From: Streptomyces sp. NRRL F-5122
GTDB taxonomy: Bacteria > Actinomycetota > Actinomycetes > Streptomycetales > Streptomycetaceae
Direction of reading: 5' to 3'
DNA: 64,000 nt
Assembly (NCBI RefSeq): GCF_001507435.1
Contig: NZ_LMWH01000245.1
Location: 1-64,000 of the forward strand
The stretch's first letter is position 1, and every line of letters begins with the position of its first letter. Made by a program: the position numbers and the translations under genes. Below the pieces are notes generated by a model. That model was not told where the DNA came from and did not search any database. It saw only the letters and a list, made by a program, of their open reading frames with translations. Below are positions 8,594 through 16,756 of this stretch, piece by piece.

Positions 8594-9313
8594 ATGGGTT
8601 CTCGGTACACGACTGCCATCACGGGATCGCTGGTCACTGCATCTTTTTCGGCGGTTCTGATCTTTGCGTGCGCCGCCACGGCGGATGACCAGGGAGGGAT
8701 GAGCAGCAAAGGGGGAAAGGCCGTCGACAAGGCTCCGGCGGGGGTGGAGTTGACCACACTGCTGCCCGAGAAGATCTCGGTCGACAACGGATCGCACAAA
8801 ACGGCGATTACCGCTGTGGTGAAGAACGGGGGAACCAAGGAAAGCGGAAAGATCCGGCTTTTGGTCGCCGGATTCGACGGCCTCGCGGTCACCAACGTCA
8901 AGGGCTGTTCGGAAATCGCCGAAAAGGATCTCCCGCGCGGTTCGAACAGTGCCTTCAGCTGTGCCGTCGACAATCTGGCGGCGGGCTCCTCGAAGACCTA
9001 CGCCGTCGACGCCACCTTCGACACGGGCAAGACGGGCAGGATCTGCCTGCCGGTCCAGACGAGCGACGGGAAGAAGACGTACTGGCAGCAGGGTCCGGTC
9101 CCGTTCGGCGCGTCGAAGCCGACGCCGAACGCCCCGGCGACCCCGCTGCTGCTCGGCACCGACAACACACCGGTGGGTCCGGGCGGTGATGAGTTGCCCA
9201 GGACCGGTACGGACGAGCGGGTCCTTCCGCTCGGCGCGGCCGGCGCGACGCTGATCGCCGCGGGTGGGGCGGGCCTGTGGGTCACACGCCGCAGGCCACG
9301 GCCCAAGCGGTGA
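8594..9313 (+). CDS. Secreted LPxTG-anchored surface protein
   Basis: A 239-residue protein with an N-terminal signal peptide (hydrophobic core about residues 8-28). A middle domain of about 150 residues resembles a beta-sandwich, with two cysteines (GCSEIAE and SCAVDN). The C-terminal sorting signal is complete: LPRTG at about 201-205, a hydrophobic stretch, then RRRPRPKR. A class E/D-type sortase would therefore link it to peptidoglycan. The ATG is preceded by AAGGGGG. It is expressed divergently from the membrane kinase, which may indicate joint regulation or a shared envelope role (inference). No catalytic motif is seen. Confidence 0.8.
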   Translation: MGSRYTTAITGSLVTASFSAVLIFACAATADDQGGMSSKGGKAVDKAPAGVELTTLLPEKISVDNGSHKTAITAVVKNGGTKESGKIRLLVAGFDGLAVTNVKGCSEIAEKDLPRGSNSAFSCAVDNLAAGSSKTYAVDATFDTGKTGRICLPVQTSDGKKTYWQQGPVPFGASKPTPNAPATPLLLGTDNTPVGPGGDELPRTGTDERVLPLGAAGATLIAAGGAGLWVTRRRPRPKR

Positions 9314-9320
9314 GGGAACG

Positions 9321-9420
9321 GCCGGGGGGAGAGGTGTTGGCGAAACCCTACAGGCGCCGCCGGAATCGGCCCCGTGATGCCGACGGCCCCACCTCAGTGA
9401 CCCGTATCACGCCGCGTCAG
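9321..9420 (-). repeat. Left copy of a perfect 100-bp inverted repeat flanking bioY
   Basis: All 100 bases are the exact reverse complement of 10093-10192, with mismatches immediately on both sides. This copy includes the last four codons and stop of bioY plus its downstream region. It contains an internal GTGATACGGGTCAC dyad. See the finding. Confidence 0.97.
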
Positions 9421-9955
9421 CCAGGGCCGCCTTCAGGGCGTCACCGACGAGGAAGGGGGTGAGCCCGGCGGCGATCGCCGCGTTCGCGGACATGCCGGTG
9501 GCCAGGGCCAGGTACGGGACGCCGACCGCGTATATGAGCGCCTCACCCAGCAGCATCGCGGCCGCCGTGCGCAGCACCGAGCGGTCGGCGCCGCGGCGGG
9601 CGAGGGCACCCACGACGGTGGAGGCGAGCAGCATGCCGAGGATGTAGCCGAAGGACGGGGCGGCGGCACCCGAGGCACCACCGGCGAACCACGGGACACC
9701 GGCGACACCGGCGAGCGCGTACAGGGCGAGCGACAGGAAACCGCGGCGCGCTCCGAGGGCCGTGCCGACCAGCAGCGCGGCGAAGGTCTGGCCGGTCACC
9801 GGCACCGGGGAGCCCGGCACGGGCACCGCGATCTGCGCGGCGAGACCGGTGAGCACGGCGCCGCCGGCCACGAGGGCGATGTCACGGACGCGGGACGCGG
9901 GCAGCAGGTCGGCGAGGACCTCGCCGGGGCGTGTGATGGCGGTGGCGGTGCTCAT
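9407..9955 (-). CDS. bioY: Biotin transporter BioY (ECF S-component)
   Basis: A 182-residue integral membrane protein with about six hydrophobic segments. PVPGSPVPVTGQTFAALLVG and GALARRGADRS are characteristic of BioY, which binds biotin for import with the shared ECF energising module. That module is not encoded here, as is usual for type II ECF systems; BioY alone can also show some transport. The start is ATG at 9955. The final codons (LADAA and the TGA) lie inside the left 100-bp repeat. Two TTTGTCGA-containing motifs upstream (10034-10045 and 10066-10080, both read on the minus strand) may be operator half-repeats, but this is weak. Confidence 0.92.
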   Translation of the reverse strand: MSTATAITRPGEVLADLLPASRVRDIALVAGGAVLTGLAAQIAVPVPGSPVPVTGQTFAALLVGTALGARRGFLSLALYALAGVAGVPWFAGGASGAAAPSFGYILGMLLASTVVGALARRGADRSVLRTAAAMLLGEALIYAVGVPYLALATGMSANAAIAAGLTPFLVGDALKAALADAA

Positions 9956-10092
9956 GAGGACTCACTCCGGCGCTGAGGACGGTTCGGGACACGGTGACGC
10001 TATCCCAGGGGCCATGAGCCGATCACCGTCACCGCTCGACAAAGCGAGGATCCGGGGCTTGGTGGGCTGTCGACAAAAGCTGCGAGTTACAC

Positions 10093-10192
10093 CTGACGCG
10101 GCGTGATACGGGTCACTGAGGTGGGGCCGTCGGCATCACGGGGCCGATTCCGGCGGCGCCTGTAGGGTTTCGCCAACACCTCTCCCCCCGGC
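10093..10192 (+). repeat. Right copy of a perfect 100-bp inverted repeat flanking bioY
   Basis: Exact reverse complement of 9321-9420. It starts 137 bases upstream of the bioY start and ends 176 bases before the second permease start. The two copies enclose 672 bases that hold nearly all of bioY and its promoter region. Confidence 0.97.
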
Positions 10193-10324
10193 GTCCACCC
10201 GCCGCCCGACCAGGGGAACGCCTCGCACCGCGTCCGGCCGCTGCGTGACGGGGCCCTCACGGTCCGTGCGACGCATGTCCGGATGGTGGGCGGCCTGCCC
10301 ATGTGAGCGGCGAACCCACCCAGA

Positions 10325-10350
10325 CTGTGGGGCGTTTTTGCCCCCCACAG
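10325..10350 (+). promoter_or_regulatory. Hairpin in the leader of the second permease
   Basis: CTGTGGGG (10325-10332) pairs with CCCCACAG (10343-10350) around a CGTTTTTGCC loop, 18 bases before the chosen ATG. It could influence transcription elongation or ribosome access. No riboswitch consensus was recognised. Confidence 0.45.
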
Positions 10351-10368
10351 CACCGAACGAGCCGCTCC

Positions 10369-11799
10369 ATGCCCCGCACCACGTCCGAGCCGTCAGCCCC
10401 CTCCCCCAGCCCGGCCTCGCCCGAGCGGGTGGATCTCCCGGAGCAGGGGGGATCCCCTGACGTCCCCCTCTCCCACGGCCTCAAGCAGCGCCATCTGTCG
10501 ATGATCGCCCTCGGCGGTGTCATCGGCGCCGGCCTGTTCGTCGGCTCCGGCGCCGGCATCGCCGCCGCCGGTCCCTCGATCGTCCTCGCCTACACGGTCT
10601 CCGGTCTCCTCGTGATGCTGGTGATGCGGATGCTCGGCGAGATGTCGGCCGCCCACCCCTCGTCGGGTTCCTTCTCCGCGCATGCCGAGCGCGCGATCGG
10701 GCCGTGGGCGGGCTTCACCGCCGGCTGGTCGTTCTGGGTGCTGCTGTGCACGGCCGTCGGGTTGGAGGGCATCGGCGCCGCGAAGATCGTCACCGGCTGG
10801 CTCCCCGGCACGCCCGAGTGGGCCTGGGTGGCGCTCTTCATGGTCGTCTTCTGCGGGACGAACCTGGCCGCGGTGAAGAACTTCGGGGAGTTCGAGTTCT
10901 GGTTCGCGGCGCTCAAGGTCGGCGCCATCAGCCTGTTCCTGCTGCTCGGCGTGCTGGCGATCGCGGGCGTCCTGCCCGGCACGGACTCCCCCGGCGCCTC
11001 GAACCTCACCCATTTCCTGCCGCACGGCGGCGAGGGCCTCGTCATCGGCCTGCTCGCGTCGGTCTTCGCGTACGGCGGTCTGGAGACCGTGACCATCGCG
11101 GCGGCCGAGTCGGAGGATCCGGTCAAGGGAGTGGCGAGCGCGGTCCGTACGGCGATGTGGCGCATCGCGGTCTTCTACATCGGCTCGATGGCGGTCATCG
11201 TCACCCTGGTCCCGTGGGACTCGAAGGAGGTCGTCGAGAAGGGCCCCTACGTCGCGGCACTCGACCGCCTCGGCATCCCCGGCGCGGGCCCGCTGATGAA
11301 CGTCGTGGTGCTGGTGGCGCTGCTGAGCGCGATGAACGCCAACGTCTACGGCGCCTCACGCATCGCGTACTCGCTGGTGCAGCGCGGTCAGGGACCCCGG
11401 GCGCTGGCCCGTGTCCCCGGCGGGGTCCCGCGTGTCGCCGTGCTCGTTTCCTGCGTGTTCGGGTTCGCCTGCGTGGTGCTCAGCTACTGGCGCCCGAACG
11501 ACGTCTTCCCGTGGCTGCTGAACATGATCGGCGCGGTCATCCTGGTCGTCTGGTTCTTCGTCGCGATCTCGCAGCTGCGTCTGCGCCGCCGGCTGGAGCG
11601 CGAGACGCCCGAGAAGCTGGTGGTGCGGATGTGGGCGTTCCCGGCGCTGACCTGGGTGGCACTGGCCGGTATGGCGGGGATCTTCGTCCTCATGGCACGG
11701 CAGCCGGACACCCGTGTGCAGCTGTACTCGACCGGCGCGATGACGCTGATCCTGGCGGCCGTGGGCTACACCTGGCAGCGGGTCCGCACACCCCGTTAG
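10369..11799 (+). CDS. Amino-acid permease, paralogue of the one at 4596
   Basis: A 476-residue, 12-helix APC-superfamily permease. LKQRHLSMIALGGVIGAGLF opens helix 1, and the GEFEFWFAALKV and AAESEDP segments match the paralogue at 4596 almost position for position. The preferred start is the ATG at 10369, giving a Ser/Pro-rich cytoplasmic N tail; an in-frame ATG at 10303 would place the leader hairpin inside the coding region. The ribosome site is weak for either. Its leader includes the right copy of the 100-bp repeat. Amino-acid specificity is unknown. Confidence 0.85.
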   Translation: MPRTTSEPSAPSPSPASPERVDLPEQGGSPDVPLSHGLKQRHLSMIALGGVIGAGLFVGSGAGIAAAGPSIVLAYTVSGLLVMLVMRMLGEMSAAHPSSGSFSAHAERAIGPWAGFTAGWSFWVLLCTAVGLEGIGAAKIVTGWLPGTPEWAWVALFMVVFCGTNLAAVKNFGEFEFWFAALKVGAISLFLLLGVLAIAGVLPGTDSPGASNLTHFLPHGGEGLVIGLLASVFAYGGLETVTIAAAESEDPVKGVASAVRTAMWRIAVFYIGSMAVIVTLVPWDSKEVVEKGPYVAALDRLGIPGAGPLMNVVVLVALLSAMNANVYGASRIAYSLVQRGQGPRALARVPGGVPRVAVLVSCVFGFACVVLSYWRPNDVFPWLLNMIGAVILVVWFFVAISQLRLRRRLERETPEKLVVRMWAFPALTWVALAGMAGIFVLMARQPDTRVQLYSTGAMTLILAAVGYTWQRVRTPR

Positions 11800-11869
11800 C
11801 CGCTTTTGCCGCTGCCCGCCGAGGGGCGCGAGGTCGGCGAGCGGCCCGGGAGCGGACCGCAACGCCGAC

Positions 11870-11901
11870 GGGCTCCCGCGGCCGAGGGCCGGCGGGAGCC
11901 C
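11870..11901. terminator. Bidirectional terminator between permease and DsbA-fold gene
   Basis: GGGCTCCCGC (11870-11879) pairs perfectly with GCGGGAGCCC (11892-11901); a GGCC/GGCC pair extends the stem inward. It lies between two convergent genes, 16 bases before the stop of the minus-strand gene. Confidence 0.75.
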
Positions 11902-11916
11902 GTGGAAGGGTTCAGG

Positions 11917-12579
11917 TCAGAGGTTGCTGAAGTCCGGGCCCTTGGTCCGGGTGCGCTTGATCTCGTAGAAGCCCGGCACGGAAGCGACCGCCAGGGTGCC
12001 GTCCCACAGCTTCGCGGCGTCCTCGCCCTTGGGAGCGGGGGTGACCACCGGTCCGAAGAAGGCGATCTGCTCGCCGTCGGAGCCCGGCACCGCTATCACC
12101 GGCGTGCCCACTTCCTGGCCGACCTTCTCGATGCCCTCCTTGTGCGAGGAGCGCAGCTCGGCGTCGAACTCGAAGTCCTCCTGCTCCGCGTAGTCGATCA
12201 GGTCCGCGGGCAGGCCCACGTCCGCGAGCGCACCGGCGATCGCCTCGAGCGTCGGGCCCTCGCCCTGGTTGTGGATACGCGTGCCGAGCGCCGTGTACAG
12301 CGGGCCGAGGACGTCGTCGCCGTGCTTCTGCCAGGCCGCGGTGACCACGCGCACCGGCTTCCACGCCTTGGTCGCGAGCATCTCCCGGTACTCGTCGGGC
12401 AGCTGGTCCAGCTTGTCCTCGTTGAGGACGGCGAGGCTCATGATGTGCCAGCGGACCTCGATGTCCCGCACCTTCTCCACTTCCAGGACCCAGCGGGAGG
12501 TCATCCAGGCCCAGGGGCACAGCGGGTCGAACCAGAAGTCGACGGGGGTCTTGCCGGAAGCGGTCACGGTCTCGGACAT
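11917..12579 (-). CDS. DsbA-fold protein of the Rv2466c (mycothiol-dependent nitroreductase) family
   Basis: A 220-residue thioredoxin-fold protein closely matching, from memory, the mycobacterial Rv2466c pattern: DFWFDPLCPW near the N terminus, TSRWVLEV, IHNQGEGPTL, VGTPVIAV and a C-terminal KRTRTKGPDF. Rv2466c is a mycothiol-using reductase acting in oxidative stress. The M. tuberculosis enzyme has a CPWC active site, whereas this one reads CPWAW, so only the nucleophilic cysteine is kept. The ATG has a clear AGGAG site 5 bases upstream. The gene is divergent from the pepN paralogue, with 162 bases between the starts. Confidence 0.85.
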   Translation of the reverse strand: MSETVTASGKTPVDFWFDPLCPWAWMTSRWVLEVEKVRDIEVRWHIMSLAVLNEDKLDQLPDEYREMLATKAWKPVRVVTAAWQKHGDDVLGPLYTALGTRIHNQGEGPTLEAIAGALADVGLPADLIDYAEQEDFEFDAELRSSHKEGIEKVGQEVGTPVIAVPGSDGEQIAFFGPVVTPAPKGEDAAKLWDGTLAVASVPGFYEIKRTRTKGPDFSNL

Positions 12580-12741
12580 GACTCTCCTAGGGAAGCGGTT
12601 GTTCATCGTGCAACATCCGAGGTCGCACCGGGCATTCCCGCGTTTCTCACGAGGTGGTGCGCCCCTCTGCCCGGCGTCAGGTGCACATGGGAGGATCGGT
12701 CCTGTTCGCCCCACCCAGCCGATCCTGAGGGAGTGCCGCCC

Positions 12742-15327
12742 GTGCCCGGTGAGAACCTGTCCCGCGACGAGGCCCGCGAGCGGGCCGCCCTGCTGTCCGT
12801 CGACGGGTACGACGTGTCGCTCGACCTCCGCTCCGCCGTGGGCGAGGCACCCGGCGACGCGGACGCCGGACCGCGCACGTTCCGCTCCGTCACCACGATC
12901 CGTTTCCGCTGCGCCGAGCCGGGCGCCGCGAGCTTCGCCGACCTGATCGCCCCGAGCGTCACCGCGGTCTCGCTGAACGGCAAGGACCTCGATCCGGGCG
13001 AGGTCTTCGACGGCACCCGCATCCAGCTGGAGGACCTGGCCGCCGAGAACGAGCTGGTCGTCGACGCGCAGTGCGCCTACTCCCGCACCGGCGAGGGCAT
13101 GCACCGCTTCGTCGATCCGGAGGACGGCGAGGTGTATCTGTACACCCAGTACGAGCCCGCCGACGCGCGCCGCGTCTTCGCCGACTTCGAGCAGCCCGAC
13201 CTCAAGGCGCCCTTCCGCTTCGAGGTGCGCGCCCCCGAGGGCTGGACGGTGTGGAGCAACGGGGCGGGCGAACCGCACGACGGGGTCTGGCGGTTCGCCG
13301 AGACGAAGCCGATCTCGACGTACATCACCACGGTGCTGGCGGGTCCGTACCACTACGTCACGGACACCTACTCCCGCACCTTCGAGGACGGAACGACGCT
13401 GGAGATCCCGCTCGGCGCGATGTGCCGCAGGGGCCTGGCGAAGCACTTCGACGCGGACGACGTCTTCCTGGTCACCAAGCAGGGCCTGGACTTCTTCCAC
13501 GACCACTTCGACTACCCGTACCCGTTCGGGAAGTACGACCAGGCCTTCGTGCCCGAGTACAACCTCGGCGCGATGGAGAACCCCGGCCTGGTCACCTTCC
13601 GCGAGGAGTACATCTTCCGCGGAAAGGTCACGCAGGCGTCGTACGAGCGCCGTGCCAATGTGATCCTGCACGAGATGGCGCACATGTGGTTCGGCGACCT
13701 GGTGACCATGGCGTGGTGGGACGACCTGTGGCTGAAGGAGTCGTTCGCCGACTTCATGGGCTCGTTCTCGCTGGTGGAGGCGACCCGCTTCACCGACGGC
13801 TGGATCACGTTCGCCAACAACCGCAAGGCGTGGGCGTACCGTGCCGACCAGCTGCCGTCCACGCACCCCGTCACCGCGGACATCCGCGACCTGGAGGACG
13901 CGAAGCTCAACTTCGACGGCATCACCTACGCCAAGGGCGCCTCGGTGCTGAAGCAGCTGGTGGCGTACGTGGGCCGGGACGCCTTCCTGGAGGGCGCCCG
14001 GCGCTACTTCAAGCGGAACGCCTATGGCAACACGCGCCTCGGCGACCTGCTGTCGGTCCTCGAGGAGACGAGCGGCCGGGACATGGCGGCGTGGTCGCGG
14101 TCCTGGCTGCAGACCGCGGGGGTCAACTCGCTGACCCCGCAGGTGCTGCTCGCAGCGGACGGCCGGATCGCGGAGCTGAGTGTGCTCCAGGAGGCCGCCG
14201 AGTCGCATCCCACGCTGCGGCCGCACCGGGTTGCGGTGGGCCTGTACCGCAGCGAGGGGGGCGCACTCGTCCGGTACGCGCGCGCCGAACTGGACGTCCA
14301 CGGTCCGCGCACGGTGGTCGACGAACTGTCGGGGGTGGAGGCGCCGGACCTGGTCCTGGTCAACGACGACGACCTCACGTACTGCAAGATCCGCTTCGAC
14401 GACACGTCCCTCGCGACCCTGAAGGACCGGCTCGGCGAGATCACCGACCCGCTCGCCCGCGCCCTGTGCTGGTCCGCGCTGTGGAACCTGACCCGCGACG
14501 CACTGCTGCCGGCGCGGGACTTCATCGCACTGGTGCTCCGGTTCGCCGGTCGCGAGTCCGACATCGGCGTTCTGCAGATGCTGCACGCCTGGGCGGACTC
14601 GGCGCTGACCCACTACGCCGCGCCCGGGTGGCGGGAGACCGGCGGGCGGCTGCTCGCGGAGGGTGCGCAACGCGAGCTCCGGCAGGCGGAGCCGGGCAGC
14701 CAGCACCAGTTGACGTGGGCGCGGTTCTTCGCGGCGGTGGCGTCCGACGAGGGCGATCTGCAACAGCTGCGGGGCCTGCTGGAGGGCACTGAGAAGATCG
14801 ACGGTCTGGACGTGGACCAGGAGCTGCGCTGGGCGTTCCTGGAGCCGCTCGCCGCGCACGGAGCCGCGGACGAGTCGGTGCTCGCCGCGGAACTGACGCG
14901 CGACGACACGGCATCCGGCAAGCGCCACCAGGTCCGCTGCCTGGCAGCGCGCCCCTCGGCCGCGGTCAAGGCGCAGGCCTGGGCCCAGGTCGTGGAGTCG
15001 GACGCCCTGTCGAACGCGCTGGTCGAGGCGACCATCGCGGGATTCGTGCAGCCGTCGCAGCGGGAACTGCTCGCGCCGTACGCCGAGAAGTACTTCGCGG
15101 CCATCGACCGTGTCTGGGCCGAGCGTTCCATCCAGATCGGGATGGACGTGGTGAGGGGCCTGTTCCCCTCGCTCCAGGACTTCCCCGGGACGCTGGACGC
15201 CACCGACGCCTGGCTCACCACCCGTGAGGACGCGCCGCCGGCGCTGCGCAGGCTGGTGCTCGAGGCACGCGACGACCTGGCACGCACCCTGCGCGGCCAG
15301 GTGTGCGACGCGCAGGCGACCCGCTAG
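12742..15327 (+). CDS. pepN: M1 family aminopeptidase N (first paralogue)
   Basis: An 861-residue zinc metallo-aminopeptidase that removes N-terminal residues from peptides in the cytoplasm; there is no signal peptide. It shows the GAMEN exopeptidase motif (about residue 277), the zinc site HEMAHMWFGD (about 310) and the glutamate 18 residues on in LKESFADF. The C-terminal ERAP1-like helical domain spans about 530-861. The start is GTG at 12742, with GAGGGAG 8 bases upstream; it gives M-PGENLSRDEARERAALL, aligning with the start of the second paralogue at 29201. A GTG 9 bases upstream is less well placed. It ends at a strong hairpin. Confidence 0.93.
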   Translation: MPGENLSRDEARERAALLSVDGYDVSLDLRSAVGEAPGDADAGPRTFRSVTTIRFRCAEPGAASFADLIAPSVTAVSLNGKDLDPGEVFDGTRIQLEDLAAENELVVDAQCAYSRTGEGMHRFVDPEDGEVYLYTQYEPADARRVFADFEQPDLKAPFRFEVRAPEGWTVWSNGAGEPHDGVWRFAETKPISTYITTVLAGPYHYVTDTYSRTFEDGTTLEIPLGAMCRRGLAKHFDADDVFLVTKQGLDFFHDHFDYPYPFGKYDQAFVPEYNLGAMENPGLVTFREEYIFRGKVTQASYERRANVILHEMAHMWFGDLVTMAWWDDLWLKESFADFMGSFSLVEATRFTDGWITFANNRKAWAYRADQLPSTHPVTADIRDLEDAKLNFDGITYAKGASVLKQLVAYVGRDAFLEGARRYFKRNAYGNTRLGDLLSVLEETSGRDMAAWSRSWLQTAGVNSLTPQVLLAADGRIAELSVLQEAAESHPTLRPHRVAVGLYRSEGGALVRYARAELDVHGPRTVVDELSGVEAPDLVLVNDDDLTYCKIRFDDTSLATLKDRLGEITDPLARALCWSALWNLTRDALLPARDFIALVLRFAGRESDIGVLQMLHAWADSALTHYAAPGWRETGGRLLAEGAQRELRQAEPGSQHQLTWARFFAAVASDEGDLQQLRGLLEGTEKIDGLDVDQELRWAFLEPLAAHGAADESVLAAELTRDDTASGKRHQVRCLAARPSAAVKAQAWAQVVESDALSNALVEATIAGFVQPSQRELLAPYAEKYFAAIDRVWAERSIQIGMDVVRGLFPSLQDFPGTLDATDAWLTTREDAPPALRRLVLEARDDLARTLRGQVCDAQATR

Positions 15328-15341
15328 ACAACCTCGGGCCA

Positions 15342-15381
15342 CGGGTTCCTTCGGGGGACGAGTTCCCGCCGAAGGAACCCG
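15342..15381 (+). terminator. Terminator downstream of first pepN
   Basis: CGGGTTCCTTCGG (15342-15354) pairs perfectly with CCGAAGGAACCCG (15369-15381), a 13-bp stem with a 14-base loop, starting 15 bases after the stop codon. Confidence 0.75.
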
Positions 15382-15569
15382 GTCGGTGGATACGCAGGGA
15401 CGACAGTTACGAAATACGAGAATCTGAACCCGTAACCCGCCCCTTCCCCCACTCGGACCAGCCTCTTTCGGCAGTCGAACGTGCGTACTTTAGAGCCGTG
15501 TTGTCCGTATTTGCCGACAGCCGTGTAACAGCGGTTAGGAGACGGACCGGGCGCGGGAACTCCGGGGTC

Positions 15570-16634
15570 ATGACCTACAACACCCCGCTCTCCCCCCGCC
15601 CCCTCCGTCACCTGACGGAGGTTCAGCGCCGGGTGCTGACCACGGCACAACTGCGCGCCCACGGTGTGACCGCCGCCGAGACCACCGGGCACTGCCGGCC
15701 CGGCGGCCCCTGGCAGCAGTTCCTGCCGGGCGTGTACCTGCTGCACCCCGGCCCGCCGACCTCGGAGGAGCGCCTGCACGCGGTGCTCCTCTACGCGTCG
15801 CGCTCGTCGCTCGAGGACCCGGCGCCCGGGGTCCCGCCCCAGCCCGGCTCCGCCGGCGCACACCCCTCGGTGCGCCAGACGGACGCGATGATCACGGGCT
15901 TGGCCGCCCTGGCGCTCTACGGCTTCGGCTGCACGCCCCCGCTGACGTCGCTGGAGAAGATCGACCTCCTGGTCCCCCGTATGCGGCGGCTGCGCAGCTC
16001 CGGCTGCGCCCGGGTGGTGCGCACAGCGGCGCTGCCGGCCGCCCGGCTGGTGACCGGACTGCCCGTGGCGCCGGTGCCACGCGCCGTGGCCGACGCGGTG
16101 GCGCAGTTGCCGGACGCGGCCGCCGTACGCCGGTTACTGGCCGAGGCGGTGCACGCCGGCCACTGCGAACCGACCGCGATCGTGCGGGAGTTGAACCAGG
16201 CGAAACTACTGAGCCGCCCGCACGTGGTGGACGCCGTGGAATCCCTCCTGGCGGAGGGCCGGGCGAGGGCAGAGGACCGCCTGTACCGCATGGTGCGTGA
16301 GTACGGGCTCCCGGACCCGGTGTGGAACGTGGACCTGAGGCTCCCGGGCGGCCCCTACCTCGGCGGCCTGGACGCGTACTGGCCCGAGCAGGCGGTGGCC
16401 CTGGAACTCGACGCCCGAACCCCGCGCCAGGACGTCGGCCAGGAGAACGACACCGTGTGGTCGGAGTACACCCGCAAGCGCGAACACCTGGAGCGGCTCG
16501 GCATCACGGTCGTCCACATCACGCCGAAGAAGCTGCGCGAGGGGCTGGAGCAGCAGGCGACCGTGGTCCGCACGGCCCTGATGGCGTCGGCCGACCGGGA
16601 GCCGGCTGCCCATGTCGTGGTGCTGCCCCGTTAG
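15570..16634 (+). CDS. AbiEi-like winged-helix protein with C-terminal DUF559/Vsr-like nuclease fold
   Basis: A 354-residue protein. The N-terminal part (LRHLTEVQRRVLTTAQLRAHG) is a winged-helix region of the AbiEi-antitoxin type. The C-terminal part has the pattern of the DUF559/Vsr restriction-like fold, with Asp in GGLDAYW, Glu in ALELDA and a final ITVVHIT strand. Such proteins are common in actinobacteria; their function is unproven, and no AbiEii-type toxin gene adjoins. The ATG at 15570 has a weak ribosome site. A GTG at 15498, in frame and 6 bases after a TACTTT box, is an alternative leaderless start adding 24 residues. Codon 189 is TTA (16134-16136), so translation should need the bldA tRNA. 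Confidence 0.7.
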   Translation: MTYNTPLSPRPLRHLTEVQRRVLTTAQLRAHGVTAAETTGHCRPGGPWQQFLPGVYLLHPGPPTSEERLHAVLLYASRSSLEDPAPGVPPQPGSAGAHPSVRQTDAMITGLAALALYGFGCTPPLTSLEKIDLLVPRMRRLRSSGCARVVRTAALPAARLVTGLPVAPVPRAVADAVAQLPDAAAVRRLLAEAVHAGHCEPTAIVRELNQAKLLSRPHVVDAVESLLAEGRARAEDRLYRMVREYGLPDPVWNVDLRLPGGPYLGGLDAYWPEQAVALELDARTPRQDVGQENDTVWSEYTRKREHLERLGITVVHITPKKLREGLEQQATVVRTALMASADREPAAHVVVLPR

Positions 16635-16657
16635 GCGTCACCCGCCGGTCGGGGGGA

Positions 16658-16693
16658 GAGGAGGGGCCGCCGAGACGTCGGCCGCCCCTCCTC
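16658..16693. terminator. Bidirectional terminator
   Basis: GAGGAGGGGC (16658-16667) pairs with GCCCCTCCTC (16684-16693), and GCCGA/TCGGC extends the stem after one mismatch. It lies between the convergent AbiEi-like and glycosyltransferase genes. Confidence 0.65.
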
Positions 16694-16756
16694 CACGGCC
16701 GGCGCGCACCGTCCGGCCCCACGCCCCGGGACCCACGACGGCCGACGCCGTCCCGG

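Noticed and set aside
9321..10192. Insertion sequence or MITE around bioY
   Set aside because: The enclosed segment is bioY itself, with no transposase, no terminal short inverted repeats of IS type and no target-site duplication outside the copies.
10093..10368. Known riboswitch in the leader of the second permease
   Set aside because: I compared by eye with TPP, cobalamin, SAM, glycine, lysine, guanidine and ZTP core motifs and found no convincing match.
11917..15342. Very long open frame on the minus strand opposite the first pepN
   Set aside because: Only its last 220 codons, the DsbA-fold gene, are real. The rest is an Arg/Gly/Ala/Val-rich shadow caused by high GC at third codon positions opposite a strongly supported metalloprotease.
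15570..16634. Type IV toxin-antitoxin pair
   Set aside because: Only an AbiEi-like module is present; neither neighbour is an AbiEii nucleotidyltransferase.
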